Positions 12,174 to 21,652 are shown, numbered from the stretch's first letter. The stretch is DNA of 48,331 bases from Emiliania huxleyi CCMP1516 (GCF_000372725.1 NW_005199836.1:73021-121351); one strand, 5' to 3'. Numbers and translations: made by a program. The notes: generated from the letters alone by a model not told the origin.

Positions 12174-12336
12174 TAGAGGATGTAGAATGTAGAGCGCTGT
12201 AGAGCTGTAGAGCTGTAGAGCGCTCTGGAGCGCTGTAGAGCTGTAGAGCTCTACATCCGCCGCGTGACGAAGCGCCTGCGTTGTAGAGCGATGTAGAGCG
12301 CGATTTTGCTGTAGAGTTTGTTGTAGAGGCTCTACA
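12174..12336. repeat. TGTAGAGC-type short tandem array
   Basis: Many imperfect copies of TGTAGAGC or TGTAGAGCGC in one orientation, spaced about 8-20 bases. No encoded product is likely. Confidence 0.85.
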
Positions 12337-12433
12337 GCCACACACCGCCGGGAAGGCAGTGACTCAAAGAGGTCGAGCCGCGCTAATGGGGTGTCTCCGA
12401 GGTCCGAGCTTACTGGAGCTCTAGCCAGGAAGA

Positions 12434-12562
12434 GGGTATGACTCTGACCTGATCCGACCCTGTTCCGACCTTGTTCAAACCTAACAGGGTCGGATCAGGT
12501 CGGTGTTCACATAAGGTCGGATCAGGGTCGGATCAGGGTCGGAACAGGTCAGAGTGATACCC
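12434..12562. mobile_element. Palindromic MITE-like element
   Basis: Starts GGGTATGACTCTGACCTG and ends with the near-perfect reverse complement of the same sequence (GGTCAGAGTGATACCC). Internal copies of GGTCGGATCAGG appear in both orientations, so almost the whole element could fold as a hairpin. A related element is at 39904-40030. No open reading frame of note. Confidence 0.75.
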
Positions 12563-12730
12563 GGGTACCCTCCTTTGAGGGCTCTTTCGACGAGGGCTCG
12601 CCGTCGCGCTCTGCTCCAAGAGAGAGCGGCGCGGCGTTGCCTCTCCAGTCTCTCTCCAGTCTCTCCAGTCTCCAGTCTCTCCAGTCTCCTCTCCAGTCTC
12701 CGCTGGAGGAGTCCTCCGCTGGAGGAGTCC

Positions 12731-14119
12731 ATGTCGAGCCGCGAGGGTCCCATGCAGGTGCCGCCCGAGCCACGTCTCTTCCACACTCTGGCGATGCAAG
12801 ACATCTCCACCGCGCTCGCGACGCCCGAGGCACTCGACGACTACATGCCTGGCGTTCTCGAAGAGAAGTCGCTGCTCTCCATGACGCACCTGTGGGACGC
12901 CTCCACCTGGGCACGGCACAAGAGCAGACACCGCTGGGCGCACATGCTCGTCGCTTGGCCGCACTCGAGCATCCTCCGCGCGATTCGCCTCCCGCTCGGC
13001 GTCATCCTCCTCGTCACGCTCGCGGTGCTGCAGATCAACGCCCTTCTGGCCGAGGCAGGCCGCCCGCGCCTCACCCTTCCCCTCGCGCCGCTCTCGCTCC
13101 AAGCGTCCTCGCTCGGCCTGCTCCTCGTCTTCCGCAACAATCAGACGCACGAGCGGCTCAAGGAGGCGCAAAAGGCGATGGGCGGGCTGGGCGCGCTCGC
13201 CCGGGAGATCATGCAGCTGCTGGTAGTGCACGTGCCTCCGGAGAAGGGGCGCGCCGTCGCCCTCGCCGCGCGGCTGCTCGCGCTCTTTGGCTGGGCGCTC
13301 AAGATGCAGTGCCGGAACGAGCCGGAGCGGCTGTACCCGATCGCCGAGGTGCTGCTGCCTCGCGCGCACTCGTGGCTGCTCTCGCGGCCGCACCGGCCGG
13401 GCACGGTGCTGCTGCGGCTGCGGGCGGTGGTGGGGGAGCTGCGCAAGGACGGGCTGCTGAGCAGTGACGCGTTCAAGTTCATCGAGGAGCGGCTCGCCAA
13501 GCTCTCCGCCGCGGACGCCGCGTGCGTGCGGCTTGCCACCTTCCCGGTGCCGCCGTCGTACCACAGGTGCTGACTCGCGCGCAGCCGCGCTCTGGACTCG
13601 GAGCCTTCTCGACACTCGGAAGCCCTCGTCGTAGGCACGGCTCGCGCGCAATCGTCCTCTGGCTCGGCTCGCTGCCCTTCGTGATGGAGGGGCTAGGCTG
13701 CCACCCGCTGCAGACGGCGGTGGCGGTGATGTGCACGACCTTCCTTCTGCTCGGCATCGACCAGGCGGCCAGCTCCCACGGCCATGGCCGTGACCTGACT
13801 CTCTCTCTCTCGCTCGCTCTCTCTCTCTCTCGCTCTCTGTCTCTCTCTCTCTCTCGTGCCACTCGCTCCAGTTCCGCTCTCTCCTGTAACGCAGATCGCC
13901 ATCGAGGTTGAGCAGCCGCTCGACGTGCTGCCGCTGCACGAGTTTGCGCGAGGCATGTCCAACGACGTGCACGACGTGCTCGAGGCTTGGACGACCATGC
14001 CGGCCGTCCCGCGCGCTTGCGACGACTACTCCGACCTCGGCAAGGAGTCGTACCTCGGCTCGGGACGCTCCTCGTCCGCGCGCGGCTCGACCGCCGCGGT
14101 GGACAAGAAGGAGCGGTAG
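12731..14119 (+). CDS. Bestrophin-like chloride channel (UPF0187/VCCN1 type)
   Basis: Predicted anion channel of the bestrophin superfamily; algal and plant members act in thylakoid or other membranes. Exons: 12731-13566, 13635-13764 and 13895-14119, about 396 residues, phases consistent. The first in-frame ATG is 12731. Family features in order: a basic/aromatic entry (RHKSRHRWAHMLVAWPHS), a hydrophobic span with RLPLGVILLVTLAVLQINA, the motif LLVFRNNQTHERLKEA, the segment PPSYHRHGSRAIVLWLGSLP formed across intron 1, and FLLLGIDQ joined across intron 2 to IAIEVEQPLDVLPLHEF. Intron 1 is GT-AG (13567-13634). Intron 2 is GC-AG (13765-13894) and contains a CT microsatellite. The 5' leader has a CTCCAGT-type minisatellite at about 12640-12700. 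Ion selectivity and membrane location are inferred from the family only. Confidence 0.85.
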
Positions 14120-14523
14120 CCGCCCCGCCCGTCCCTGCGACTCCCTCCCGAGCGCGTTCACCGTTCAGTCGGAGTGCACATCTGTTCACTGTTGTCTCGG
14201 CGCGGGGGGCGAGGTTGGAGTCGTCGGCGCTGTCTAAATTGAATCTCTGTCGTCTGTGCACGCAACACGGCTCTCTATTTACCGCGTTACAATATATATA
14301 TGAACAATCCCGCAATAACCAATATCAAATCTCGTGTGTCGTGTTCGTGTGTGAGAGAATCGCGACGAATATATGTCTTTTATATGTGTGCCTACTTGTG
14401 TCAGGGGGTAGGAGGGGGCGAAGCCAACCAGTTTAGACCAGTTTAGACCACTGCTAAACACGAACCAGATTAGTCCTGTTTACGATAAACTGGGTCTAAA
14501 CCTGGTATGTGTAATGCCCCCCC

Positions 14524-14623
14524 NNNNNNNNNNNNNNNNNNNNNNNNNNNNNNNNNNNNNNNNNNNNNNNNNNNNNNNNNNNNNNNNNNNNNNNNNNNNN
14601 NNNNNNNNNNNNNNNNNNNNNNN
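14524..14623. other. Assembly gap (100 N)
   Basis: Exactly 100 N in a row, the usual placeholder for a gap of unknown size. Confidence 0.99.
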
Positions 14624-15055
14624 CCCCCCCCCCGTCCCTGGGATTCCCTCCCGAGGGGGTTTCCCGTTCAGTGGGAGGGCCCATTTTTTCCCTTTTTTTT
14701 CCCCCCGGGGGGCAAAGTTGGAATTTTTGGCCCCCTTAAAATTAAATTTTTTTTGTTTGGGCCCCCAACACGGCTTTTTTTTTTCCCGGTTCCAAAAAAA
14801 ATATGAACAATCCCCCAAAAACCAAAATCAAATTTCGGGGGTGGGGTTCGGGGGGGAAAAAATCCCGACAAAAAAATTTTTTTTAAAAGGGGGCCTACTT
14901 GTTTCAGGGGGTAGGGGGGGGCCAACCCCCCCCCTTTAAAACATTTTTCCCCCCCCCAAAAAAAAAACCCCCCCCCCCCAGGGGGGTTTTAAAGGCCCCC
15001 CCCCCCGGGCCCCCCAATCCCCCCCCCCCCCCCCCCCGGCAGGGCGCACCTCTCC
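14624..15055 (+). other. Degraded duplicate of the pre-gap sequence (assembly artefact)
   Basis: From 14630 the sequence follows 14127-14430 base for base in order (CCGTCCCTG, CTCCCGAG, ATATGAACAATCCC, TACTTGT...TCAGGGGGTAGG), but with runs of G, C, T and A expanded or merged. This is typical of the low-quality end of a Sanger read. The stretch 14935-15050 is almost pure homopolymer. Open frames here should be ignored. Confidence 0.9.
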
Positions 15056-15133
15056 CCCCCGCCCCAGCTCCCCTCTGTGACGAGAGAGACGCTGAGGGCT
15101 CTCAGCGGCACGCGCAAGCGTCAGCGTCCGTAC

Positions 15134-16259
15134 CTCCCCCCATATATTTTCTTGACCAGCTTCTCGGCCGGGAGGGACAGCTCCTGGGCCGGGACGGCCA
15201 TCTTCTCGGTCGTCATCTGAGCCCGCATCTGGGGTCAGGCCAGACATGGGGGGGGGGGGGGGAGATAGCAGGCGACTGCGCGGCAAGGCTACAAGAACAC
15301 ACCTTGAACGCCGGCTCCATCTTTTCAGCCGCGACGAACGACTCCTCGAGCGCTGGCGCCGGGGCCAGCGCGTGCGTGGCCAGGGTACCGACGAATGCCC
15401 CGCGCCCGACGGCATTACTGTTGTGCAAGGGGCGTGCGGTGGGACAGGGCAATGGGTTTGCGCACCAAAAGCGGAGGTGACGACGAGAAGCGTCTTCATG
15501 ACGCCGCTCTGATTCGTCTCCATCATGGCTGCCTGAGGCCATGCGTTCTAGACATCTGAGCAGGGCGCGCGCAGAACGGGCCCGGACAGCACAAGGCACA
15601 CCCCGCGCGCGCGAGCAGGCGCGAGCAGGCGCGCGCGAAAGCAGGGTGTGCGCGAGAGCAGGGCGCGCGAGAGAGAGGAGGGCGCGCGAGAGAGAGCAGG
15701 CGCGCGCGAGAGCGGGCGCTACACCCGATGTTCGGCGATTTCGGCGGATTCGGCGATTTTCGGCGATTTCGGGAACCCGCACCGCGCTGGTCGAGGTTGT
15801 GCATGGCAATCTTGACCGTCTCGAGGGTCCATGCGGCCGCGTCGAGGGACTCTTCCGACAGCTTCGCCGTGTCGAAGATCTGCTTGCAGAAGCCGCCGCG
15901 CGTCGCCTCATCTTTCGCGCGGTACGTCGGGAGTGAGGCCGCGCTGGCTGCGGAAGCGGCAGCGTGCAGTCGCCATCCTCTGCCTCGGGCCGGACAGCAC
16001 ACCGGGCACACTTGCACCGCGCAACAACAGCCTCGCCGGTCAGGCGCACGGTGTCGTCGGGCAGCGTGATGATCTTGTCCATGCTGTCCTCGAAGTGCAT
16101 CAGCAGCCGGTCGTGCTCGCTATTGGTCGGCCAATGGACGATGGTGGCGGGGAACCAGTCCGTGCTCCCATCCTCGTCCCCTGCTCCCACACACGGCTTC
16201 GACGCGCGCTGCCCGCCCCGGCGCGCCCAGTCGGGGTGGTCGTGTGCGTGACGTAACAC
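15134..16259 (-). CDS. Multi-exon gene, partial model, small charged N-terminal domain
   Basis: Several coding-like blocks on the minus strand are separated by GC-rich, repetitive introns. The upstream block (ending at 16012, GTGTGC donor) encodes a compact segment with STDWFPATIVHWPTNSEHD then LMHFEDSMDKIITLPDDTV, which resembles a small chromatin-type (Tudor/PWWP-like) barrel; this is a weak impression. The next block starts at 15947 (LPTYRAKDEATRGGFCKQIF) and ends near residues KIAMHNLDQ. Later blocks encode METNQSGVMKTLLVVTSAF, then ALEESFVAAEKMEPAFK, then QMTTEKMAVPAQELSLPAEK up to a GTACGG donor at 15133. The true start and the 3' end were not found; the 3' side runs into the poor-quality sequence after the gap. 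I cannot assign a function. Confidence 0.5.
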
Positions 16260-16453
16260 TCTACCGTATGTTGTTTTAGAGGTGCGAGGCTTTGTTCACA
16301 AGAGATTTTATTCAAGAGACTTTATTCACATCTCAGCACCGTCCCACCCGGTCACCGTGCGGGGCGGCCGTGCGGCTGTATGATATCATCCCTGCATGTG
16401 CATGTGACGGATGTGTGCCGACCCCTGTGTCATACCCTGATCGCTACGGTTTC

Positions 16454-18145
16454 TCAGCTCTCCGCGACGCGGAGCGCGTGCATCGCGCCCTTGAGCTCCG
16501 CCACCTGGTCGAGCGCGTCGCCGAGCAGCCCCTTGGCCACGCCAAAGTCGCGCAGCTGCTCCACGCCGCCGCTCGCCCGCACCTCGGCGGCGTGGTCGGC
16601 CACGAAGCGGCGGCACTGCGCGAGGAGCCGTCCGTCGCCCATCGTGTGCGCCGCCTCGAGCAGCGGCACGGCGGTCGCCGGCGCGACGCTCTCCTGCAGC
16701 GCCTGCGCGCAGAGCAGCTCGAGGCGCGGCACCTGGTACATCTGCGCCAGCTCCCGCAGGTCGAGCGCGCGCTGCGCCCTGCCCTCCTCCTCGCCGAGGT
16801 CGAACTGGTCGGAGAGGAGGTAGTCGACGAGGGCGGTGAAGCTGGCGAGGCCGGTGTGGGCCACCGTGACCTCGGCGGCGTCGCGCTCCTTCATGCCGAT
16901 GCCAAACATGGTCCGAAAGACCGGGGACCGAGCGCAGAGGTTGTTTTTGCTCACGTGCTCGATGCGCTCCTCGTCGTCGCCGACCAGGAAGGTGACCATG
17001 CCCTGCGGGAGGGTGGCGTCGCCCCGCGTCTTTGCGAGGTCAGCCAGAATGGTGGAGGGCGGAACGACGATCGGGGCAAAGGAGGGAGGCGGAGGAGGCG
17101 CCGCCACGCAGACCTGGCGGAGGCCACCGTCCGAGGCAACCAACAGCGTGCTGCCGTCTGGGCTGATGTCGACTTCGACTGGTCCGTTGAGCTCCGCCGC
17201 GTCGCCCACGCCATCGACGCTGCCACTGGTGCCGCTGCCCGCGAGCGTCGTCACCTCTCCCGTCGCCACCTCCACCCGCCGGATCTTGTCGTTGCCGTAG
17301 TTCGCCACAAATAGCGCGCCGCCGTCTGGGCTGATGGCGACGCCACTTGGGTTGTAGAACTGCGCCGCGTCGCCCACGCCATCGGCGCCGCCCTCTTCGC
17401 CGCTGCCCGCGAGCGTGGTCACAGCGCCAGTCGCCACCTCCACCCGCCGGATCTTGTGGTTGCTGGAGTCCGCCACAAACAGCGCGCTCCCGTCCGGGCT
17501 GATGGAGATGCCATGTGGGAAGTAGAACTCCGCCGCGTCGCCCACGCCATCCGCGTCTCCCTCGTCGCCGCTGCCAGCGATCGTCGTCACCTCGCCAGTC
17601 GCCACCTCCACCCGCCGGATCTTGTGGTTGTGGAAGTCCGCCACAAACAGCGCACTACCATTGGGGCTGATGGCGAGGCCAAGTGGGCTGCAGAACTCCG
17701 CCGCGTCGCCCACTCCATCCGCGCCGCCTACCTGGCCGCTGCCCGCGAGCGTGGTCACAGCGCCAGTCGCCACCTCCACCCGCCGGATCTTGTTCCTGGT
17801 GAAGTCCGCCACAAACAGCGCGCTCCCGTTGGGGCTGGCAGCAACGGTGTAGAAGACTCCACTTGCCGGCAAGGCTGCAACGCGGCGCACGCGCCCGGCC
17901 GCCGAGACGTGTAGCAGCGAGTCCTTGGTCGAGACGTACCAGGCGCCAGCGTGGTCGCTCGCGACGCCAACCGGACCGAGCGATGCCAGAGGGCCGTCCT
18001 CGCCCTCGAGCGTGAGCGTGGTGACCTGGCCGACGACACGCGCGCCAAAGATGGGTGCCTCGAAGCCATCCGCGACCGGCACGGGCGCGTCCCCGTCCTC
18101 GCCGCCGCCGCCGGTGCGGGCGCGCTTGCGGGCGGCGGACGCCAT
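16454..18145 (-). CDS. NHL-repeat and BTB/POZ domain protein
   Basis: Single uninterrupted frame of 563 residues from ATG 18145 (MASAARKR; an ATG four codons upstream is also possible). An NLS-like KRART start is followed by about five NHL-type repeats of roughly 56 residues (about residues 40-350). Each carries the pattern SPDGSALFVAD, NHKIRRVEVATG, VTTLAGSG and DGVGDAAEF, and they should fold as a beta-propeller. The C-terminal part (about 385-500) is a BTB/POZ domain (VTFLVGDDEERIEHVSKNNL, SPVFRTMFGIGM, DYLLSDQFDL) with a BACK-like tail. BTB proteins commonly act as substrate adaptors for CUL3 ubiquitin ligases, with the propeller binding the client; that role is inferred. The repeats are near identical at DNA level (168-base units), so they were recently duplicated or homogenised. 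No intron is needed. The promoter side abuts repeat R4. Confidence 0.9.
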   Translation of the reverse strand: MASAARKRARTGGGGEDGDAPVPVADGFEAPIFGARVVGQVTTLTLEGEDGPLASLGPVGVASDHAGAWYVSTKDSLLHVSAAGRVRRVAALPASGVFYTVAASPNGSALFVADFTRNKIRRVEVATGAVTTLAGSGQVGGADGVGDAAEFCSPLGLAISPNGSALFVADFHNHKIRRVEVATGEVTTIAGSGDEGDADGVGDAAEFYFPHGISISPDGSALFVADSSNHKIRRVEVATGAVTTLAGSGEEGGADGVGDAAQFYNPSGVAISPDGGALFVANYGNDKIRRVEVATGEVTTLAGSGTSGSVDGVGDAAELNGPVEVDISPDGSTLLVASDGGLRQVCVAAPPPPPSFAPIVVPPSTILADLAKTRGDATLPQGMVTFLVGDDEERIEHVSKNNLCARSPVFRTMFGIGMKERDAAEVTVAHTGLASFTALVDYLLSDQFDLGEEEGRAQRALDLRELAQMYQVPRLELLCAQALQESVAPATAVPLLEAAHTMGDGRLLAQCRRFVADHAAEVRASGGVEQLRDFGVAKGLLGDALDQVAELKGAMHALRVAES

Positions 18146-18162
18146 ATACACACACATGAAAC

Positions 18163-18310
18163 ACAGGTGGGTGTGCGCCCCCCAACGAAAAGAACGAAAG
18201 TCGAGCGGCGCTCGGCTGGCCATGGCCAGCCCCGGCCGCCCTTCCTTGGCCCCCACGCCGCCGCCCGACCGCCCGAGCTCCCCGGGGGGGCAAGGGGCGT
18301 GCGGGGGACT
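18163..18310 (+). repeat. Repeat R4, copy 1
   Basis: Shares GGGTGTGCGCCCCCCAACGA, GGCTGGCCATGGCCAGCC and CACGCCGCCGCCCGACC with the copy at 20456-20640. It lies directly upstream of the NHL-BTB start codon on the other strand and provides the ATG of the plus-strand frame at 18222. Confidence 0.85.
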
Positions 18311-18818
18311 CCCCCGCCCGGCCCCGCGGCCCGGCGGCCCCGCCACCCCCTCCTCCTCGCCGCCCGCGCCGCCGGGCGACGCCCGGGCGCCCAGCGCCGA
18401 GCGGCGGCCGCCGCCCGCCGGGACCGAGGCCGACCCGCTCCCCCGAACGCTGCTGCAGGGAGGCGGCCCCGGAGCGGGGCCGCCGCTCGCCGCCCCGCCA
18501 CCCGCGTACTCGCCGGCCGAGCTCCTTGCTGCGCGCCTCGACGGGTGCCGAGCCGCCATGAAGGACATGCAGCTTCTGGACCGGATCCGCGCCCAAAGGG
18601 CCCGTATAGACCGCGCGGAAGAACTCCTCCGGTGGCTTTGGGCCGGGGTGCTTGCGTACAAGCGGTTCCGGCCACACTTCCTGCTCTGGCTCGAACGGGC
18701 GCAGCACCGGCTGGGCGCCTACGGGCCTGGCGGGGTGGCGCGCCAGCGCGACCTCCAAGCCTTCGTCCTCGCCCTTCCAGACCTTGCGGGACCGCAGAGC
18801 GGCTCCTCGGCAGAGTAG
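18222..18818 (+). CDS. Proline-rich hypothetical protein with helical C-terminus
   Basis: Open for 198 residues from an ATG inside repeat R4. The first 100 residues are Pro/Gly/Ala low complexity. The remainder (ELLAARLDGCRAAMKDMQLL, DRAEELLRWLWAGVLAYKRF, FLLWLERAQHRLGAYGP) looks like amphipathic helices with plausible codon use. No family recognised. Because the start is shared with a dispersed repeat, this may be a repeat-borne gene or a host exon fused to it. The GC-rich composition also produces open frames by chance. Confidence 0.4.
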   Translation: MASPGRPSLAPTPPPDRPSSPGGQGACGGLPRPAPRPGGPATPSSSPPAPPGDARAPSAERRPPPAGTEADPLPRTLLQGGGPGAGPPLAAPPPAYSPAELLAARLDGCRAAMKDMQLLDRIRAQRARIDRAEELLRWLWAGVLAYKRFRPHFLLWLERAQHRLGAYGPGGVARQRDLQAFVLALPDLAGPQSGSSAE

Positions 18819-18850
18819 GGGAGCAGGGAGCCCCGGGAGAGTAGCCCAAG

Positions 18851-19180
18851 TTATCCGGGCTTGCGTGGGCGCATCGCACCTCGTCCGCTCCCGCGGCTCG
18901 CTTGGCTTCGGCCCTTTTGCCTCCCCCCCCATATTGACCAGCTGCGGGATTTGGCTTTTTTCACTGTATGTTTCATCAAAGCTAGTGCTCCTAGATGCAT
19001 CAGAGTCGCAACTCTGCATATGAGTTTGTCATCTAGGAGTGGACGCCAAAAATTGTCGTCCCAAGCCGTGGCCTTGGGTAGGTACTGCAAGAAAACCCTT
19101 GAATACCGTGTGTCACCGTTTGACATTGAAGCGTCAGAACGTACTATGATATCGAGTATATCGCTGACAGTATCACCCAT
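18851..19180 (-). CDS. Small hypothetical protein of the AT-rich island
   Basis: 109-residue frame from ATG 19180. The N-terminal three quarters are AT-richer and protein-like (VSDILDIIVRSDAS, RVFLQYLPKATAWDDNFW, LMHLGALALMKHTVKK). The last 25 residues are basic and run into GC-rich host sequence. A 60-bp copy of its 5' coding region without the ATG is at 19428-19487. No family recognised; it may be a remnant truncated at the island border. Confidence 0.45.
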   Translation of the reverse strand: MGDTVSDILDIIVRSDASMSNGDTRYSRVFLQYLPKATAWDDNFWRPLLDDKLICRVATLMHLGALALMKHTVKKAKSRSWSIWGGRQKGRSQASRGSGRGAMRPRKPG

Positions 19181-19487
19181 GGCCCAGACTTCCGGTGTGT
19201 TGGGGGAGAGGGGTGGGTTGCGGCTGGGAGGGAGCTCGCAGGAGCGGGGGCTCCGTGGGAACCGCCTCGGCGCGCTTTGCGGGACATCGGGGAGAGTTGT
19301 GTGCGCGCGTCGGCGCGGATACAGCAGGGACGGCGCGCCGCGGCAGTCGGCCACTTCGAGCGTTCTCGAAGCGTTCAGACTTGAGAAATAAACGGACACT
19401 AGCCGGTGTGCGTCTATCTAAGATTGGTGTCACCGTTTGACGTTGAAGCGTCAGAACGTACTATGATATCGAGTATATCGCTGACAG
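19111..19487. repeat. 60-bp direct repeats flanking a GC-rich insert
   Basis: The segment 19111-19170 recurs at 19428-19487 with about one difference (GTTTGAC, A or G, TTGAAGCGTCAGAACG is shared). Between them lie a few remaining island bases and about 240 bp of GC-rich DNA. Confidence 0.85.
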
Positions 19488-19499
19488 AATTGTAACTAT

Positions 19500-19557
19500 A
19501 CTCGAATTTTTTTCTCACAAGAATTATATATATTTCCTTGACATTTCATTACTCACA
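19500..19557 (+). promoter_or_regulatory. A/T-rich promoter of the methyltransferase gene
   Basis: Directly before ATG 19558 lie AATTTTTTTCTCACAAG and a TATA-like AATTATATATATTTCC. The core TTTTTTTCTCACA also occurs just upstream of the SAP-domain gene (about 22735-22749). Confidence 0.5.
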
Positions 19558-20265
19558 ATGCTTCGCCGCCCACTCCTAAGCGTCATCGTGTGCAATTTGA
19601 TAGTCGTAGCGTCCGCTATTCACATCCCACATTATGCCCGGGACCCACGCATTCACAACCTTGGGAACACTGGGATGCCTGGTAGAGTCCACGCACACAT
19701 GGCCCCCGTAGCAACCGCTCTCATCGACCAAATTGCGTATGGTGGTGTGGACGTGAGGCGCGCTTTGCACCAAATGCTTCCGACCGGGAGAGTTGTCGAC
19801 CTAGGATGCGGCACGGGAAGGAGCACGCCGGCTGGAGCGATTGGTGTGGACACGAGCGGGGAGATGCTTGATGTTGCACGCGCGCTTTCTCCTGGCAAAG
19901 TTTTCAAGAGGGCAAACGCTGAAACATACGGCTCTGATGATGAATTTGATGTGTCTCTTCTCTTCTTTGTTCTGCACGAAGCTCCAGGGGACGCTCGCCT
20001 CCGCTTGATGAACAATGCGCTCAGGATTGCTAGGCAAGTAATTATAGCAGACATAGCACCAGCCTACAACCCAAGTCAGATGATGCTCACCGGGGAGCCA
20101 TATGTGCTGTCATATCTTAAGAACATAGAGTGGGAAGTTGCTGGACTTGCTTCTGTCACTGGATGTAGCGTGAAGACCTCCCACATGGCTGCAGGCAGAG
20201 TGGTGATTTTTGAGTTGTCTAGGGGCTCTCTGAACTCGACACAGGAGTCAGAGAAATTTAAGTGA
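19558..20265 (+). CDS. Class I SAM-dependent methyltransferase with N-terminal signal
   Basis: Single frame of 235 residues. Residues 1-22 form a basic start and hydrophobic stretch (LLSVIVCNLIVVASAI), suggesting a signal peptide or membrane anchor. The SAM-binding motif I is clear (VVDLGCGTGRST, about residues 78-89), followed by the acidic loop GVDTSGEMLDVARAL, motif post-II (FDVSLLFFVLHEAPGD) and motif III region (QVIIADIAP). The length fits a minimal Methyltransf_11/25 domain. The substrate is unknown; a secreted methyltransferase is unusual for a bacterial-type enzyme but occurs in algae and algal viruses. Codon use is far more A/T-rich than in the flanking genes. The intronless frame and compact promoter support recent acquisition. 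Confidence 0.8.
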   Translation: MLRRPLLSVIVCNLIVVASAIHIPHYARDPRIHNLGNTGMPGRVHAHMAPVATALIDQIAYGGVDVRRALHQMLPTGRVVDLGCGTGRSTPAGAIGVDTSGEMLDVARALSPGKVFKRANAETYGSDDEFDVSLLFFVLHEAPGDARLRLMNNALRIARQVIIADIAPAYNPSQMMLTGEPYVLSYLKNIEWEVAGLASVTGCSVKTSHMAAGRVVIFELSRGSLNSTQESEKFK

Positions 20266-20455
20266 CCTACGCCTAAGGAAATGTGTATACTTTGTAATAT
20301 CTGTATATTTGCTTTGTAACATTTTGTATAATTCTTTGGTGTGCATATTTTTATGTGTATACGATACGGCGGGCTCCTCGTCGGTATGGATAGACCCGCT
20401 CGATCCATACCGTCCACCTCCCCATAGTATGGAAGTTGATGAATACAATCAATAG

Positions 20456-20640
20456 TGGTGGGTGTGCGCCCCCCAACGAAAAGAAAGTCGGCCGGCAGTG
20501 GGCTGGCCATGGCCAGCCCTGACCGCCCTCTCCCGGCCTCCACGCCGCCGCCCGACCACCCGAGCCCCTCGGGGGGGCAGGGAAGGCGGCGTCCGAGCGC
20601 AAATCCGCCGGCCCGGCTCGGGCCCGTGCCTCCCTTACCA
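20456..20640 (+). repeat. Repeat R4, copy 2, inside the AT-rich island
   Basis: The GC-rich block starts GTGGGTGTGCGCCCCCCAAC and ends around CTCGGGCCCGTGCC. Its first half matches 18163-18310. Its second half (AAGGCGGCGTCCGAGCGCAA, ATCCGCCGGCCCG) matches 25638-25690. Boundaries with the A/T-rich flanks are abrupt, so it is an insertion. Confidence 0.85.
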
Positions 20641-20869
20641 TGGCTTTTTCCACACGTAAATGTATTCTTTGTATTCAATTTTTGACCCACCCTTATTCCC
20701 GTTTCGCCGCCGTGCGCTAAGGGGCATTGGCAGCTTAGTGTCGCACGCGCCCAAGATGCCTGTTGCTGGAATTGCGCTCGTAGCGCTTGTGTTGTTCTTC
20801 GTGCTTTGACCCAGGGAGGCCGCCCACACCTCGCCAACAGGATAACTCAAGCGGCATTCTCAAGTCGAT

Positions 20870-21652
20870 CTACTTTAAGATAAGCTTGAACACTTCCTCA
20901 ATGATTGGGCCACGTGACGCGTAAATGGCGACCGTCATTCCAGAATGCAACGACCGGAGCTGGTAAGGGGGCAAACTAGCTCCCCTCATAGATGGAGTGA
21001 GCAGTTCCGAAAGGAGGTCCTTTGCATGCAAAAACGTTGAGAGGACTGTTCTTTTGTCCTGCTCTAGCTCCATCTCTGACTTCTCCTTCTCCCCTGAGTA
21101 GGTAATGGTGAGCTTGAGATCTACCATTTTCTTTTCCCTCTCCGAGCCTCGCGTGGCATGGTGGTGCACAAAGGGGTCAAGCTGCCTCCATGTGCAGATG
21201 ATAATCACGCTTCGCCCCGATGGCCACACGTGTTCATTCAACTCCTCATCACACGGGAGATGCTCGACTACCGCGTCAAAATAGCCCCACGCGTCAACCT
21301 TTATTTCAGAGGGCGACATTTGCCAGTGCCTGGCTGGTAATCCGTAGCATAGATACTGCGTCACGATATCGCTCCCAAGCATAAGAGCAGCTTCTTGCTT
21401 TCCAACAATAGACCTGCACAGTGGGCATGAGCCTTGTGCGAATCGCAAGTTTGGCAACCAGTTACTCAAGCATGAGGCACAAAATGCGTGCCCACACGCA
21501 AGGCTAATATGAGATGGCGTATCATAGCATATGGGACAGATGTCATCACCTCCCTGCTTCTGCACTTCCTCACCTTCTTCCATGAACCCTGCACCTTGCT
21601 TTTCAGCTGGAAGCTCTTCTCCAGCCTCCACATCGGTTCGTCGCTTCGGCAT
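20870..21652 (-). CDS. RING-type zinc finger protein (C3HC4)
   Basis: Intronless frame of 260 residues. The RING domain is at about residues 38-80: CPIC, then CGHAFCASCLSNWL, then CPLCR, giving the full C3HC4 ligand set for two zinc ions. RING domains usually act as E3 ubiquitin ligases. The C-terminal 170 residues have no recognised domain; they include EIKVDAWGYFDAVVEHLPCD, a possible substrate-binding part, and a Lys/Glu-rich stretch. The gene is divergent from the plus-strand gene at 21733 across only 80 bases. Codon use is island-like. RING proteins are common in giant viruses and in algae, so the gene alone does not decide the origin. Confidence 0.85.
   Translation of the reverse strand: MPKRRTDVEAGEELPAEKQGAGFMEEGEEVQKQGGDDICPICYDTPSHISLACGHAFCASCLSNWLPNLRFAQGSCPLCRSIVGKQEAALMLGSDIVTQYLCYGLPARHWQMSPSEIKVDAWGYFDAVVEHLPCDEELNEHVWPSGRSVIIICTWRQLDPFVHHHATRGSEREKKMVDLKLTITYSGEKEKSEMELEQDKRTVLSTFLHAKDLLSELLTPSMRGASLPPYQLRSLHSGMTVAIYASRGPIIEEVFKLILK

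Larger units (their letters stand above)
10839..12730. other. Intergenic region with repeats
   Basis: Upstream of the minus-strand membrane-protein gene and of the plus-strand bestrophin-like gene. A short open frame near 10960-11120 is not supported by any domain. An AT-richer stretch at 11150-11530 carries a twice-repeated GGGTATACCTGGAAAA motif. A fragment at about 11733-11775 is shared (inverted) with 44910-44956. The TGTAGAGC-type array and the palindromic element listed separately follow. Confidence 0.55.

Noticed and set aside
12533..14161. 542-residue minus-strand open frame
   Set aside because: Antisense shadow of the bestrophin-like gene; Arg/Glu-rich composition from GC bias, crosses both introns and has no domain.
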